Source: SHZI01 sp963698405 (GTDB lineage Bacteria; Pseudomonadota; Gammaproteobacteria; Steroidobacterales; GCA-2729495). From it: 64,000 bases of DNA. A program made the position numbers and the translations under genes. Below, piece by piece: positions 8,133-17,887 of the stretch. A model generated the notes under the pieces. The model was not told the origin of the DNA, searched no databases, and saw only the letters and a list, made by a program, of their open reading frames with translations. The stretch is from assembly GCA_963698405.1 (NCBI GenBank), contig CAVOQT010000017.1, positions 434,001 to 498,000 on the forward strand, written 5' to 3'. Numbering within the stretch: the stretch's first letter is position 1; each line of letters begins with the position of its first letter.

Positions 8133-8719
8133 TTCTTCGCTGCGTTCCGGCTGGCGGCTTTCGCACCCTGCCAGCGCTTGACCAGGCCGCTTTCGATACC
8201 AAACAGATCCAGCACGCGCCCCACGCTGTGATTGACGATGTCGTCCAGCGTCTGTGGCTCGTTATAGAAGGCCGGCATCGGCGGCACGAGCACGGCACCC
8301 ATCTCGGCAGCCTGCAGCAGCAGGCGGCAGTGCCCGACATGCAGCGGTGTCTCGCGCGGCATCAGCACCAGTTTGCGCTGCTCCTTGAGGACCACATCAG
8401 CCGCACGCACAACGAGATTGTCAGCATAGGAACTGACGATACCGGACAGGGTCTTCATCGAACACGGCGCGACGATCATGCCGCCCGTCGTGAATGAACC
8501 ACTGGCGATGGTTGCCGCCAGGTTCTGATCGCTGTGCACCTCATGCGCCAGGGCTTCTACATCCCGCGGCTCATGGTCGGTTTCCAGCGCGATATTCAGT
8601 TTGCCGCCATTGCTCAGTATCAGGTGCGTCTCGACATCAGGTACCTCGCGCAGCGCTTGCAGCAAGCGGATCCCGTAGATGGCGCCGCTGGCTCCGGTAA
8701 TCGCAACGATGAGTCGCAT
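8129..8719 (-). CDS. ubiX: Flavin prenyltransferase UbiX
   Basis: UbiX joins a dimethylallyl unit to FMN, giving the prenyl-FMN cofactor used by UbiD enzymes. The 196-residue protein starts MRLIVAITGASGAIYG with the flavodoxin-like phosphate loop. It also contains SGSFTTGGMIVAPCSMKT, the conserved glycine- and serine-rich FMN/isoprenyl phosphate site, and LVLMPRETPLHVGH, whose arginine and glutamate are family-invariant. The closing PPMPAFYNEPQTLDDIVNH contains the substrate-binding tyrosine region. It shares an ATGA overlap with the YhbP-like gene. Proximity to the UbiD-like gene at 5.2-6.7 kb indicates that it feeds that enzyme, though it could serve ubiquinone synthesis as well. Confidence 0.93.
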   Translation of the reverse strand: MRLIVAITGASGAIYGIRLLQALREVPDVETHLILSNGGKLNIALETDHEPRDVEALAHEVHSDQNLAATIASGSFTTGGMIVAPCSMKTLSGIVSSYADNLVVRAADVVLKEQRKLVLMPRETPLHVGHCRLLLQAAEMGAVLVPPMPAFYNEPQTLDDIVNHSVGRVLDLFGIESGLVKRWQGAKAASRNAAKK

Positions 8720-8823
8720 GAACGCCCCCCCCGCAAGCAGCTATAAAAGATACAGACCGTTACATGATACTGGCCGATAATGCGGCCCGCCACCTGCCCC
8801 ATTTAACCGTATCAGGACCTGTG

Positions 8824-9605
8824 ATGATCGAACTCTTCAGCCAGCCCGAAACATGGATTGCACTGCTGACGCTGACCGCACTCGAACTGGTGCTCGGCAT
8901 CGACAACATCATCTTCATCTCGATCCTGGTCGACAAGCTGCCGCCGCAGAGCCGTGAACTCGCCCGCCGCATCGGGCTCGGCCTGGCCATGTTCATGCGT
9001 ATCGCCATGCTGCTGCTGCTCGCCTGGATCGTGGGCCTCACCGAACCGGTATTCACGGTACTTGAGCAAGCGGTCTCGGGGCGGGACCTGATCCTGATCA
9101 GCGGTGGCCTGTTCCTGCTCTGGAAAAGCACCGGCGAAATCCATCAACTGCTGGAGGGCGAATCCGGCAGTCACTCAAGCGCCGTGGCGGCAACCTTCAG
9201 CGGCGATCATCACGCAGATCATCATCATCGATCTGGTCTTCTCGCTGGACTCGATCATCACTGCGGTCGGCATGGTCAGCGAAGTCGAAATCATGATCAC
9301 GGCCGTCGTTCTCTCGGTGATACTGATGATGGTGTTTGCCACCAGCGATCGGCAATTTCGTCTCGGCACACCCGACCATCAAGATGCTGGCACTGGCCTT
9401 CCTGCTGGTGGTCGGCGTCGCGCTGATCGCCGACGGGCTCGGCACGCACGTACCGCGCGGCTACATCTACTTTGCGATGGCCTTCTCGGTCACCGTCGAG
9501 ATGCTCAACATGCGGTTACGGAAAAAATCGGCAGCCCCGGTGGAACTCCACAAGGCCTATACGCCGGAAGCACCAACCAGCCGCCGGCACACCCCGGGTG
9601 GAGCC
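8824..9605 (+). pseudogene. TerC-family integral membrane protein, two frameshifts
   Basis: TerC-family proteins are multi-helix inner-membrane proteins linked to tellurite resistance and to metal (manganese) export. The gene begins at ATG 8824 with IELFSQPETWIALLTLTALE, then LVLGIDNIIFISILVDKLP, the family signature. Near 9200 the frame shifts and resumes as AAIITQIIIIDLVFSLDSII, and near 9345 it shifts again to AIGNFVSAHPTIKMLALAFL. Each break is repaired by deleting one base, and all the conserved acidic membrane residues (GIDN, FSLDSI) survive. Consensus error is therefore more likely than decay. The homologous end is near LRKKSAAPVELHKAYTPEAP; the last frame stays open into the convergent gene, so the true stop is uncertain, perhaps lost in another indel. 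Confidence 0.8.
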
Positions 9606-9638
9606 GGGTGCGCTGCACGGCTGATATCTGCGGCGTCG

Positions 9639-10217
9639 TCAGGGCGCGGCGGTCCGCGGCGGGAAGCTGGCGAGGATCTCGGTGACAATGGTGTCGAGCG
9701 TGTTGCCGGGATTCTCGCGCATCTTCTTGGTGACACGCGCTTCAGCGATGCCTTGCCAGACCAGCGCCTTCCTGGCCGCATCGACGACATCGATGCCCAG
9801 CGTGCCCTGACGGTAATTGCGCGTCTCGATTTCCGGCGGATAGCCGGCCCATCCACCATACATGCCCGAACGGTACCCATAGTAGCCATAACCCATTCCG
9901 GTGCTGGGCGTGCTGTAGATCTCGGATTTGTCGACCACGTTCACATTGAAGTTGATCGAGCAGCTGCGCATCGCTGTCCGTATAGCGTATAACCGCGCTT
10001 CTCGAGTTCGCGACGGGTGGCATCCTTGAGCCTGGTCGTGAGTATCGTGGAATAACCCGACTTGTCGGTCTGCCACGGAACTGAAGAATCCGAAAGCTAC
10101 TGTAGCCGGGAATATTCACGTTCGGATCACCATCCACCCGGATATCCGGACCGGAGGCACAGGCTGCCAGGCCGATTGCCAACACGAGAGAAACAGTCCC
10201 TTGAACGCTGTACGCAT
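9639..10217 (-). pseudogene. DUF4136-like lipoprotein, about four frameshifts
   Basis: Read through three frames, the minus strand yields a coherent small lipoprotein. It starts MRTAFKGLFLS, continues VLAIGLAACASGPDIRV with a lipobox (LAAC), then DGDPNVNIPGYSSFRIL, PWQTDKSGYSTILTTRLK, YTDSDAQLL, INFNVNVVDKSEIYSTP, a glycine/tyrosine-rich YGYYGYRSGMYGGW and GTLGIDVVDAARKALVWQG. It ends ARVTKKMRENPGNTLDTIVT and FPPRTAAP. This order matches DUF4136 envelope lipoproteins, whose function is unknown. The breaks lie near 10185, 10090, 9985 and 9965. Four indels in 580 bases with conserved sequence on both sides of each suggest poor consensus quality. The start at 10217 has GAAGG upstream. Confidence 0.7.
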
Positions 10218-10444
10218 GCCCTTCGATCCATTCATTATCGCAATACTCCTGTCAGATGAGCGAGAGCTCCATTGTACGTGAGACCGGATCATCTGGTCTG
10301 GACAGTGCAGCTGGCGCATGTCGGACACCGACTCCTGCCTCGCTTTCACTTCACGGTACAGCTCACAATAATTTGATCCTGGCCGCCATGCTCAGCCGTA
10401 TCGGTCTGCACGACACTGAATTTCTGCAACACGACAGGGACGTC

Positions 10445-11159
10445 ATGACTCAACCAGCCGGTCTCACCGGCGCGATCAGGCCCAGCCGGCCGGTTCGCGC
10501 GCATCGCCTTCTTGTACTTCACGACACTGGGCACCTTTCTGTTGTCGGCCCTTTGCTTTGCCTGGTATGCGCAGACTGACGAGGTGGCGCTATTGCTGCT
10601 CGGCTGGGTGACCTTCGGCACCGCGTTCGATTTTCTCAGCCATATCCTCGGCCTGCATTTCGGCGACCACCGACGGTTCCTGTTGTGGTATGCGCGCATC
10701 AATTTCAGCGCGCTGTGTTTCGGCATTCCCTTCACCACACTGGCGGGCGCATTCGTCATCGCTGCCATCGACCCGACCGGCATCAGTGCGCGGATCGTGC
10801 CGTACCATGTAGCAATCCTGATTGCGTCCCTGCTGTTCGGCGCGTTGTTCATGTTTGCGCGCTTCCGGTATATCGACCTCGCCGGCAGCGTGGAACTGAC
10901 GCTGGACAAGACGCACACCTACACGAACAGGATCTTTACCGCCCGCCGGCTGTTCCTCGGCCTGTCGCTGCTGCTCGGCATCACGGTCATGGCCGACGGT
11001 ATGGGCACATCATGGGCCTTGTGGGCAGTGCTGTTTGGCGGCTCATTCATCGCCACTGTGCCGCTGCACATCATGCACAAGCACTACGCCTCGATATTTT
11101 TCGAGGCGTTTACCCTCGTTGTGCTCGGCTACGGTTCCTGGCGGGTATTCGTGGCCTGA
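10445..11159 (+). CDS. Multi-pass membrane protein of unknown function
   Basis: The reading frame to 11159 encodes about 215 residues with six or so hydrophobic segments, among them FLLSALCFAWYA, VALLLLGWVTFGTAFDFL, FVIAAIDPTG, LFLGLSLLLGITVMADGMG and AFTLVVLGYGSWRVFVA. The longest single frame starts at a TTG at 10512, in the middle of the first helix. The natural start may instead be ATG 10445, which has AGGGA upstream and reads MTQPAGLTGAIRPSR before a one-base slip near 10495 joins it to FARIAFLYFTTLG. I do not recognise the family and see no catalytic motif. It stands alone between a lipoprotein and an esterase on the other strand. The 227 bases before it hold no gene I can support. Confidence 0.6.
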
Positions 11160-11183
11160 TCGTTGTCTGCGACGAGGCAGTGG

Positions 11184-12740
11184 TCAGGGCGAACGCTCGA
11201 GCATCTCCTGCCCGCGCTTCATGTGGAACTCCATGCGCCCGGCGAGAAAATCCTCGCGCACGGCAATCTCGTCACCGATCTCCAGCACCCGCGCTGATCC
11301 GGGCTCGTAAGCGGGCCACGCGGGCAGACCCGCCCGATTGGGGTCGCCACGCCGCGCAAACTCCACCCAGTAATCTGTCATCAGACTACTGATTCGGCGA
11401 TCGTCTTCCGTGATGCGACTCAGATCAGCCTCAGCATCCAGGGTACCCATCACGAAGGCGATGTCGTCAGCGTGCGCAGCACCCGGCTGGCGCGTACGGC
11501 GATCATCCGCCACATACGACAGGTACCAGGCATGTACCGGTGCCTGTACCGCGTGCATCTGGTTGGCCAGATAGCGCGAGTGCGCAAGGATGACGAGGTC
11601 ACCGAATATCGCATCGTCCAGGGCCTCACCGGTCTGGCCGGGATACAGGCGGGCCTTGTCGGCAGCGGGCACCAGCTTTGCCGCGAAGGCCGGCGAGAAG
11701 CCGCCGCCGATCAGGTGTCCAAGACTCGCCTCCCAGCTGTTGCCGCCCGTCATATAGGGCACCTTCTGCTGCTCGCCCCTCGCGAACAGGCGACCCGGCT
11801 GGTCGGGCAGAATTTGCCCATCGACGATCGGTGTGAAGCGGTCGCGCTCACCCATGGCCGCAAGCAGCTGTTCGCTCGACAGGCTGCGCAGGCTCGCGGC
11901 AATGTCCGCATCTGCCGGCAGACCGAGCTTGTCGATATAGCTTTGCGCCAGCTGTACTGCCGGTGGATTGAAGCCGACCCGCTGCTCAAGGCGCGGGGCC
12001 GGCACCATGCCCACCGAGGAACTCTGGCTGATGGCCTGTGCGAACAGGCCCCGGGCGGCAGGTGACACCATCAGGTAATTCACCATATCCGCACCGGCCG
12101 ACTCGCCAAAGATCGTGACGCGCGCGGGATCGCCGCCGAAAGCATGGATGTTCCGCTGCACCCACTGCAGCGCTGCCACGGTATCCAGCAGGCCGTAATT
12201 GCCCGCGGTCTCACCATTGGTCGCAAACGCCGGATGGGCGAGAAAACCGAACATCGCCAACCGGTAGTTGATGGTCACCACCACCACGCCTTGCCGGGGG
12301 ATTGCCGTGCCATTCAGCTGGGACAAGTTGCCGCTGCCGGCTGAAAAACCGCCACCGTGAATCCATACCATCACCGGCATCTGCTGCGCGGGCCGGAGCT
12401 CCGGCGTCCAGACATTCAGCGTCAGGCAATCTTCGCTGAGATTATCCAGCGGCAGGGAGAAGGTCGCAGTGCGCGGCTGGGCACAGCTGGCAGCGTAGTC
12501 AGTCGCGGACCATACGCCATCCCAGGCGGCTGCCGGCTGCGGTGCCCGCCAGCGCAAGGCTGCGACCGGCGGCTCTGCATAGGGCACACCGCGAAAGGCC
12601 AGCACACCGTCCACACGGGCACCGCGCAGCTGACCCGTATCGATGGTGGTCAGGGGTTCCGCAGACCCGCCGGACAGCTGCGTACAGGCAGACAGAAATG
12701 CCGCTGCTGCCAGCACCAGACAAGGAACACCACACTTCAT
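11184..12740 (-). CDS. Carboxylesterase/lipase type B, lipoprotein
   Basis: This 518-residue alpha/beta hydrolase belongs to the type-B carboxylesterase family. The nucleophile elbow GESAGADMVNYL, the oxyanion-hole motif WIHGGGFSAGSGN and the early EDCLTLNVWTP are all present; the acid and histidine would be the glutamate and the HADDIAFV region. The start at 12740 gives a lipoprotein signal with the cleavage box LSAC (MKCGVPCLVLAAAAFLSAC), so the enzyme is probably anchored on the periplasmic side. It overlaps the stop of the upstream MFS transporter (ATGA), implying coupled uptake or export and hydrolysis of an ester. The substrate is not evident. Confidence 0.87.
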   Translation of the reverse strand: MKCGVPCLVLAAAAFLSACTQLSGGSAEPLTTIDTGQLRGARVDGVLAFRGVPYAEPPVAALRWRAPQPAAAWDGVWSATDYAASCAQPRTATFSLPLDNLSEDCLTLNVWTPELRPAQQMPVMVWIHGGGFSAGSGNLSQLNGTAIPRQGVVVVTINYRLAMFGFLAHPAFATNGETAGNYGLLDTVAALQWVQRNIHAFGGDPARVTIFGESAGADMVNYLMVSPAARGLFAQAISQSSSVGMVPAPRLEQRVGFNPPAVQLAQSYIDKLGLPADADIAASLRSLSSEQLLAAMGERDRFTPIVDGQILPDQPGRLFARGEQQKVPYMTGGNSWEASLGHLIGGGFSPAFAAKLVPAADKARLYPGQTGEALDDAIFGDLVILAHSRYLANQMHAVQAPVHAWYLSYVADDRRTRQPGAAHADDIAFVMGTLDAEADLSRITEDDRRISSLMTDYWVEFARRGDPNRAGLPAWPAYEPGSARVLEIGDEIAVREDFLAGRMEFHMKRGQEMLERSP

Positions 12741-14023
12741 ACTGCAGCCCTCCGCGCGCGACGCAGCAACAGCAGTGCCCACAACAGCAAGGCCACGTTT
12801 GCCGCGGCGATGAACATGAAGGGTCCGATCTTGCTGACGTTGTCGAACAGCCAGCCGCCGACCAGTGCGATACCGAGAATTCCCGCAGCACCAAACCAGC
12901 TCCACATCCCGAGTACGGCACCACGGCCACGCTCCGGAGCCTCCTTGCCGATCAGGGAGGTGGCCGACAGGTTCGCACTCATCTCGCCGACACCGATCAG
13001 CGCTGCGGCCCCATACATATACGGACCGAGCGGATCAGGCACAAACCACAGCGAGAAATAACCCATGCCGGCAATGGCCATGGCGATGGCAAGACCCACC
13101 ACCCGGTCGATACGGTCCAGCAACCAGCCCATCGCCGGCGCGGCCGGCAGCGCGAAGGCCTGGATGACTATATAAAAGGTCAGCGCCTTCTGGCTCGCCG
13201 CGCCAGTGGTCAGACCAGCTTCCACACCAGTCTGTGTCAGCCAGAGCACAAAAAAGGTACTCAGCACCGCCATATCACCGCGCGATACGCTGGCCGCCAG
13301 ATAAGCGAGTGCAATGCGCGGATTGCGCGCGGCTTCCAGGCCGACCTTGAAGGTGGCCAGCATCGGCTCGCGCTTGCTGAGCTGCTGGGGCGCGCCAGGT
13401 TTAAGGCCGATAAGCACAACGGTACCGGCAAGGAAACAGATTGCCGTCATGGTCCACAGCCAGTAACGACCGATGGTAACGGGATCGATGCCCAGATCCG
13501 CAAACCACACCGGCAGATTACGCATCACCGCAAGAATGAGCACCAGCCCCAAGCCGTTACAGATGAAACAGGCGGCCAGCATCCGCGCCCTGCTGGCTTC
13601 CTGCGGATAGTCATTGGCGACCGCCGGCAGCATCACCGCATTGCCGGCGACGCCGACTGCAAACACCAGCCGGAACATCACCAGCATCCAGATCGCCCCG
13701 GCCAGCGGGTACAGAAAATAGGCGATGCCCATGATGAAGAACGCGGTCGCATAGACCGGCTTGCGCCCGAACTTGTCGGATATCGCGCCGACCGGAGTCA
13801 GCATTGCCAGCAGCGCGAGTTCCTGGATGATCGTGAGGCGCCCCGACAGGGAGCCCTGCTCCGCAAACGGGATGCCGATGATCTCGGTCAGAATATAGGG
13901 CTGACTGGCATTGATGAAACTCATGGTCGCGATGCCGAAGAACGATGCGAAGAACAGCGTCAGCACATGACGCATCTCCACACCCGGCTGCATCCGCAGC
14001 GGGCCGATCCTGGTTTCATTCAT
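12737..14023 (-). CDS. MFS transporter
   Basis: This 428-residue major facilitator protein has about twelve membrane helices. The loop between helices 2 and 3 reads GAISDKFGRKPVYATAFF, the classic MFS G-x3-D-x2-GRK/R motif. The second half has the related GWLLDRIDRVVG. The start at 14023 (MNETRIGPLRMQPG) was chosen because upstream codons encode no conserved sequence and would overlap the divergent gene at 14115. It is the first gene of a two-gene operon with the lipoprotein esterase. A multidrug or small-organic-acid porter is possible; the sequence alone does not name the substrate. Confidence 0.87.
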   Translation of the reverse strand: MNETRIGPLRMQPGVEMRHVLTLFFASFFGIATMSFINASQPYILTEIIGIPFAEQGSLSGRLTIIQELALLAMLTPVGAISDKFGRKPVYATAFFIMGIAYFLYPLAGAIWMLVMFRLVFAVGVAGNAVMLPAVANDYPQEASRARMLAACFICNGLGLVLILAVMRNLPVWFADLGIDPVTIGRYWLWTMTAICFLAGTVVLIGLKPGAPQQLSKREPMLATFKVGLEAARNPRIALAYLAASVSRGDMAVLSTFFVLWLTQTGVEAGLTTGAASQKALTFYIVIQAFALPAAPAMGWLLDRIDRVVGLAIAMAIAGMGYFSLWFVPDPLGPYMYGAAALIGVGEMSANLSATSLIGKEAPERGRGAVLGMWSWFGAAGILGIALVGGWLFDNVSKIGPFMFIAAANVALLLWALLLLRRARRAAV

Positions 14024-14114
14024 GCCGCGATCATCGCATGGCTGTGAGCCACGCCACGACCACCGCCCGGTCAGCCCGATGATATAGCGGCGATGACAGC
14101 GTATCCTCTGGACG

Positions 14115-15752
14115 ATGCAACCCCTTGCAACACTCAGGCAGCTGGAAAAACTCCGTCTGGAGTTTTCGCCAACAGCGGCTTCTGACAAGTACCGCCTGAT
14201 CTGCATCCTCAGCAAAGCACAACTACCGTCCGCCTCCGCCGTACGACGACTGCACGAAATCCTGTGCTGGATCCGTGCCTACCCCGACGATGCCCGCGTA
14301 CACGATGCAGCCGGTGTGGCACTCAGGAACTTTGCCGCACGCAGAGACCTGCGACGCCATCGAGATCAGCTGCGCGACAGTGGCATTGCCGGCACGGCCA
14401 TTCACTACCATTTCTTCTGGCCGATGGCCTGCTGGCTCAGCTCACGCTGGCCAGCCCTCCTGCACTTCGACCGCGATTGCGGCGAAGGCGAGGACTGGCT
14501 ACGCACCGCATGGCCTGTAGTGCTGCCCGCACTGCATGCCGAAGCGGCAAAACGCTCGGAGGGGTCACCGTTCAGGATCCTCGACTCACTGCGCGGCGAA
14601 ACAAGCGACGCCAGCTTCTTTATGCAGGGCATCGATCGCACTGCGGGCGATACGCTCGCACGCGAAAGCCTGCACGATCTCATCCAGCCAGCCTATGTGC
14701 TGCGACCAGGCAAGGATTCACCGTCACGCACACAGGCGCATTGGCCGGGCGCATCGATCGCTTTCGTCACGGCACCGCTGACACACGGGCGCCAGAATCT
14801 GCGCAAGGAGTTGCTGCGACCGCCAAAATCCGTAGACCGCACCACACCGCGTGACGCCGCTGCACTGCTGGATCTGGCCCGTGAAGCGATGGTCACCCGC
14901 AGCCGCGACCTGGACACCTTCACCTGGGGCAATGCACAGGATGTGCATCTGATCGACGATGGTGACGGACTGGCCTTCGCCTTTATCGGTGCAGTTCCGG
15001 ATCGGCGACTGCCGCTGGCTGCCACCTACGGCTTTCTGATCCTGCGCAACGGAGTACCGATCGGATACGGCCAGGTGGATGCCCTGCTGGGCGGTGCCGA
15101 GATCGCCTTCAACACCTTCGATACTTTTCGCGGTGCCGAGTCCGCGTTTATTTTCGCGCGACTGCTTGCTGCCACACGCGCCCTGCTCGGCAGCGATGCT
15201 TTCTCGCTTGAGCCCTACCAGCTCGGCCACCACAACAAGGAAGGCATCACCTCAGGTGCCTGGTGGTTTTATTTCAAGCTCGGCTTCCGGCCCCATGACC
15301 CGGCGCAGAAGCGCATCGTCAGCCACGAGCTGGCGCGCATGCAAGGCAACTCGCGACATCGCTCAAGCGCAGCCACGCTGACCAGGCTCGCTCGTACACA
15401 TCTGTACTGGGAGCCGTTCCGCGGCCGCCGTGCCTGGCTGCCACGCATCCCCGGCGTGGGGCTACAGCTGCCGGTGCTATCGGATGAGGAGGCCGGGCAG
15501 ATCGTGCGGCAGCGGCTCGACGTGCGTTCACTCAGCGGATGGAGTCGCACGGAAATACTCGGCTTGTATCGCCTGGCACCACTCATCGCCGCGCTGCAAG
15601 GTATCGAGTCATGGACACCGGCAGTAAAGAGAAGCGCGCTCGCCGTGCTGCGCGCCAAGGGTGGCCGGCATGAGCGGGATTTCGTGCACCGGCTCGATGC
15701 ACATGCAGAATTGAGCACGGCGCTCACAGGCTTTCTGGCTACGCAGCGCTGA
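14115..15752 (+). CDS. Uncharacterised 545-residue protein
   Basis: I do not recognise this protein. It has no signal peptide and no membrane segment. The first 110 residues are Arg/Leu-rich and helical (LRQLEKLRLEF, VRRLHEILCWIRAYPDDARV). A conserved-looking central region includes YHFFWPMACWLSSRWP, LHFDRDCGEGEDWLR and a compact alpha/beta stretch. The alpha/beta stretch is YGFLILRNGVPIGYGQVDAL, then AEIAFNTFDTFRGAESAFIF, EPYQLGHHNKEGITSGAWWF and YFKLGFRP. That order of strands, a glycine-containing turn and a terminal aromatic KLGFRP resembles a GNAT acyltransferase core, but the acetyl-CoA loop is not clear. It is divergent from the MFS/esterase operon with a 91-base gap and 110 bases upstream of ygiQ. 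Confidence 0.7.
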   Translation: MQPLATLRQLEKLRLEFSPTAASDKYRLICILSKAQLPSASAVRRLHEILCWIRAYPDDARVHDAAGVALRNFAARRDLRRHRDQLRDSGIAGTAIHYHFFWPMACWLSSRWPALLHFDRDCGEGEDWLRTAWPVVLPALHAEAAKRSEGSPFRILDSLRGETSDASFFMQGIDRTAGDTLARESLHDLIQPAYVLRPGKDSPSRTQAHWPGASIAFVTAPLTHGRQNLRKELLRPPKSVDRTTPRDAAALLDLAREAMVTRSRDLDTFTWGNAQDVHLIDDGDGLAFAFIGAVPDRRLPLAATYGFLILRNGVPIGYGQVDALLGGAEIAFNTFDTFRGAESAFIFARLLAATRALLGSDAFSLEPYQLGHHNKEGITSGAWWFYFKLGFRPHDPAQKRIVSHELARMQGNSRHRSSAATLTRLARTHLYWEPFRGRRAWLPRIPGVGLQLPVLSDEEAGQIVRQRLDVRSLSGWSRTEILGLYRLAPLIAALQGIESWTPAVKRSALAVLRAKGGRHERDFVHRLDAHAELSTALTGFLATQR

Positions 15753-15862
15753 CCGACAGCCGTTCACCACGACCCGGCCGCGTGTCGTCAATGGGGCTTA
15801 CCGTCTAGAATAGGCCGGCATTCACAGCCCTCCCCGTCAGCAACCCCGGTAATCGACAAGCC

Positions 15863-17887
15863 ATGCAAACCGCCCGCGATCTGTTCAGCTACAAAAAATA
15901 CTGGGCCAGCCGCCTGACACCGGCACCGGTATTGCCGATGTCACGCGCCGAGATGGACGAACTCGGCTGGGACGAGTGCGACATCATCGTCGTCACTGGC
16001 GATGCCTATGTAGACCACCCGAGCTTCGGCATGGCGGTGGTTGGCCGTCTGCTCGAAGCGCAGGGCTTTCGCGTCGGCATCATTTCGCAGCCCGACTGGA
16101 GCTCGCCAGAAGCTTTCCAGGTACTCGGCACACCGCGCCTGTTCTTCGGCATCACGGCCGGCAACATGGACTCGATGGTCAACCGCTTTACCGCCGACCG
16201 GCGCATCCGCTCCAACGATGCCTACACGCCCAATGGCGAACCCGGAAAGCGGCCCGATCACTCCGTCATCGTCTACGCACAACGCGCACGTGAAGCTTTC
16301 AAGGGTGTGCCCATCGTGATCGGCGGCATCGAAGCGAGCCTGCGACGTGTCGCGCATTTCGATTACTGGTCAGATACGGTACGCCGTTCCATCCTCTTCG
16401 ACAGCAAGGCCGACCTGCTCGTCTATGGCAACGGTGAAAGGCAGATCGTGGAGATCGCTCAACGCCTTGCGGCTGGTGAAAAGATCAGCGAGCTCACCGA
16501 CATCCGTGGCACTGGCTACGCTTGCAGTCAGCTACCCGAAGGCTGGACGGAAATTGACTCAAGCAGCGTTGATGACGCGCCACACGGCAGCGCACTGAAA
16601 GTAGACCGCTCAACCAGCGTGGTACGCCTGCCCGACTACGAAAGCGTGCATGCCGACCCGGTGCTGTATGCACATGCCTCACGGGTACTGCATCTGGAGA
16701 CAAACCCCGGCAATGCACGGGCGCTGATCCAGCGGCATGGCGACCGGCAGCTGTGGCTCAATCCGCCGCCGATCCCGCTCACCACCACTGAATTCGACCG
16801 GGTTTACGAGCTACCCTACACACGCTTTCCGCATCCGGCCTATGGCGAAGCAAAGATCCCGTCCTGGGAAATGATCCGCTTTTCGGTAATCATCCAGCGC
16901 GGCTGTTTCGGTGGCTGCACCTTCTGTTCGATCACCGAGCACGAGGGTCGCATCATCCAGAACCGCTCGGAAGATTCAGTGATTCGCGAGATCGAATCGA
17001 TTCGCGACACGACGCCCGGCTTTACCGGTGTGATCTCCGATCTGGGCGGTCCGACCGCCAACATGTACCGGCTGGCCTGCAAGAGTCGCGAGATCGAGGC
17101 TGCCTGCCGGCGCCCGTCCTGCGTGTTCCCGGCCGTGTGTCCGAACATGGGCACCAACCACTCGCCGTTGATCAGCCTGTATCGCCGGGCCAGAACCCTG
17201 CCGGGCGTAAAGAAGATACTGATCGCTTCCGGTGTGCGTTACGACCTCGCTGTCGAATCGCCGGAATACGTGCAGGAACTGGTCACGCATCATGTCGGCG
17301 GCTATCTCAAAATCGCGCCCGAGCATACCGAGGCCGGTCCGCTCGCCAAGATGATGAAGCCCGGTATCGGTACCTATCACCGTTTCAAGGAGCTTTTCGA
17401 GAAGTACTCGGAAGCTGCCGGCAAGAAACAGTTTCTGATCCCCTACTTCATTTCCGCCCATCCCGGCACCACCGACCAGGACATGCTGAACCTGGCGCTC
17501 TGGCTGAAGAGCAACAAGCTGCGCCTCGATCAGGTGCAGAATTTTCTGCCCACACCGATGTCGACGGCCACGGCGATGTATCACACTGGCAAAAACCCGC
17601 TACGACGCGTGACGCGCTCCAGTGAATCAGTACTCATCCCCAGGGGCATCAAAGTCCGCCGACTACACAAGGCATTTCTGCGCTATCACGATGCAGAGAA
17701 CTGGCCGATGCTGCGCGAAGCGCTGCAACGCATGGGGCGTGCGGATCTGATCGGCAATGGTCAACGTCACCTGGTGCCGAGCTGGCAGCCTGCGGGCACC
17801 GGCAAACGGACTGCCCGAAGCAGCGCGAAGCCTGCTCCAGCCAAGGGGATGCGCCGGCCCGCCGCGAGCCGGATACGCGGGAACTGA
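15863..17887 (+). CDS. ygiQ: YgiQ-family radical SAM protein (UPF0313)
   Basis: This 674-residue protein carries the radical-SAM cluster motif CxxxCxxC in QRGCFGGCTFCSITEHEG. Its N-terminal domain resembles a B12-binding Rossmann fold (CDIIVVTGDAYVDHPSFGMA, FGITAGNMDSMVNRFTA), as usual for the YgiQ group. The C terminus (QNFLPTPMSTATAMYHTGK, then RGIKVRRLHKAFLRYHD) is characteristic. The tail is basic and low in complexity (SAKPAPAKGMRRPAASR). The reaction carried out by YgiQ is not established. The gene stands alone on the plus strand. Confidence 0.92.
   Translation: MQTARDLFSYKKYWASRLTPAPVLPMSRAEMDELGWDECDIIVVTGDAYVDHPSFGMAVVGRLLEAQGFRVGIISQPDWSSPEAFQVLGTPRLFFGITAGNMDSMVNRFTADRRIRSNDAYTPNGEPGKRPDHSVIVYAQRAREAFKGVPIVIGGIEASLRRVAHFDYWSDTVRRSILFDSKADLLVYGNGERQIVEIAQRLAAGEKISELTDIRGTGYACSQLPEGWTEIDSSSVDDAPHGSALKVDRSTSVVRLPDYESVHADPVLYAHASRVLHLETNPGNARALIQRHGDRQLWLNPPPIPLTTTEFDRVYELPYTRFPHPAYGEAKIPSWEMIRFSVIIQRGCFGGCTFCSITEHEGRIIQNRSEDSVIREIESIRDTTPGFTGVISDLGGPTANMYRLACKSREIEAACRRPSCVFPAVCPNMGTNHSPLISLYRRARTLPGVKKILIASGVRYDLAVESPEYVQELVTHHVGGYLKIAPEHTEAGPLAKMMKPGIGTYHRFKELFEKYSEAAGKKQFLIPYFISAHPGTTDQDMLNLALWLKSNKLRLDQVQNFLPTPMSTATAMYHTGKNPLRRVTRSSESVLIPRGIKVRRLHKAFLRYHDAENWPMLREALQRMGRADLIGNGQRHLVPSWQPAGTGKRTARSSAKPAPAKGMRRPAASRIRGN

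Noticed and set aside
8824..9605. Programmed frameshifting in the TerC gene
   Set aside because: There are two breaks without slippery heptamers or a following pseudoknot, and both are fixed by deleting one base; neighbouring genes have the same kind of break.
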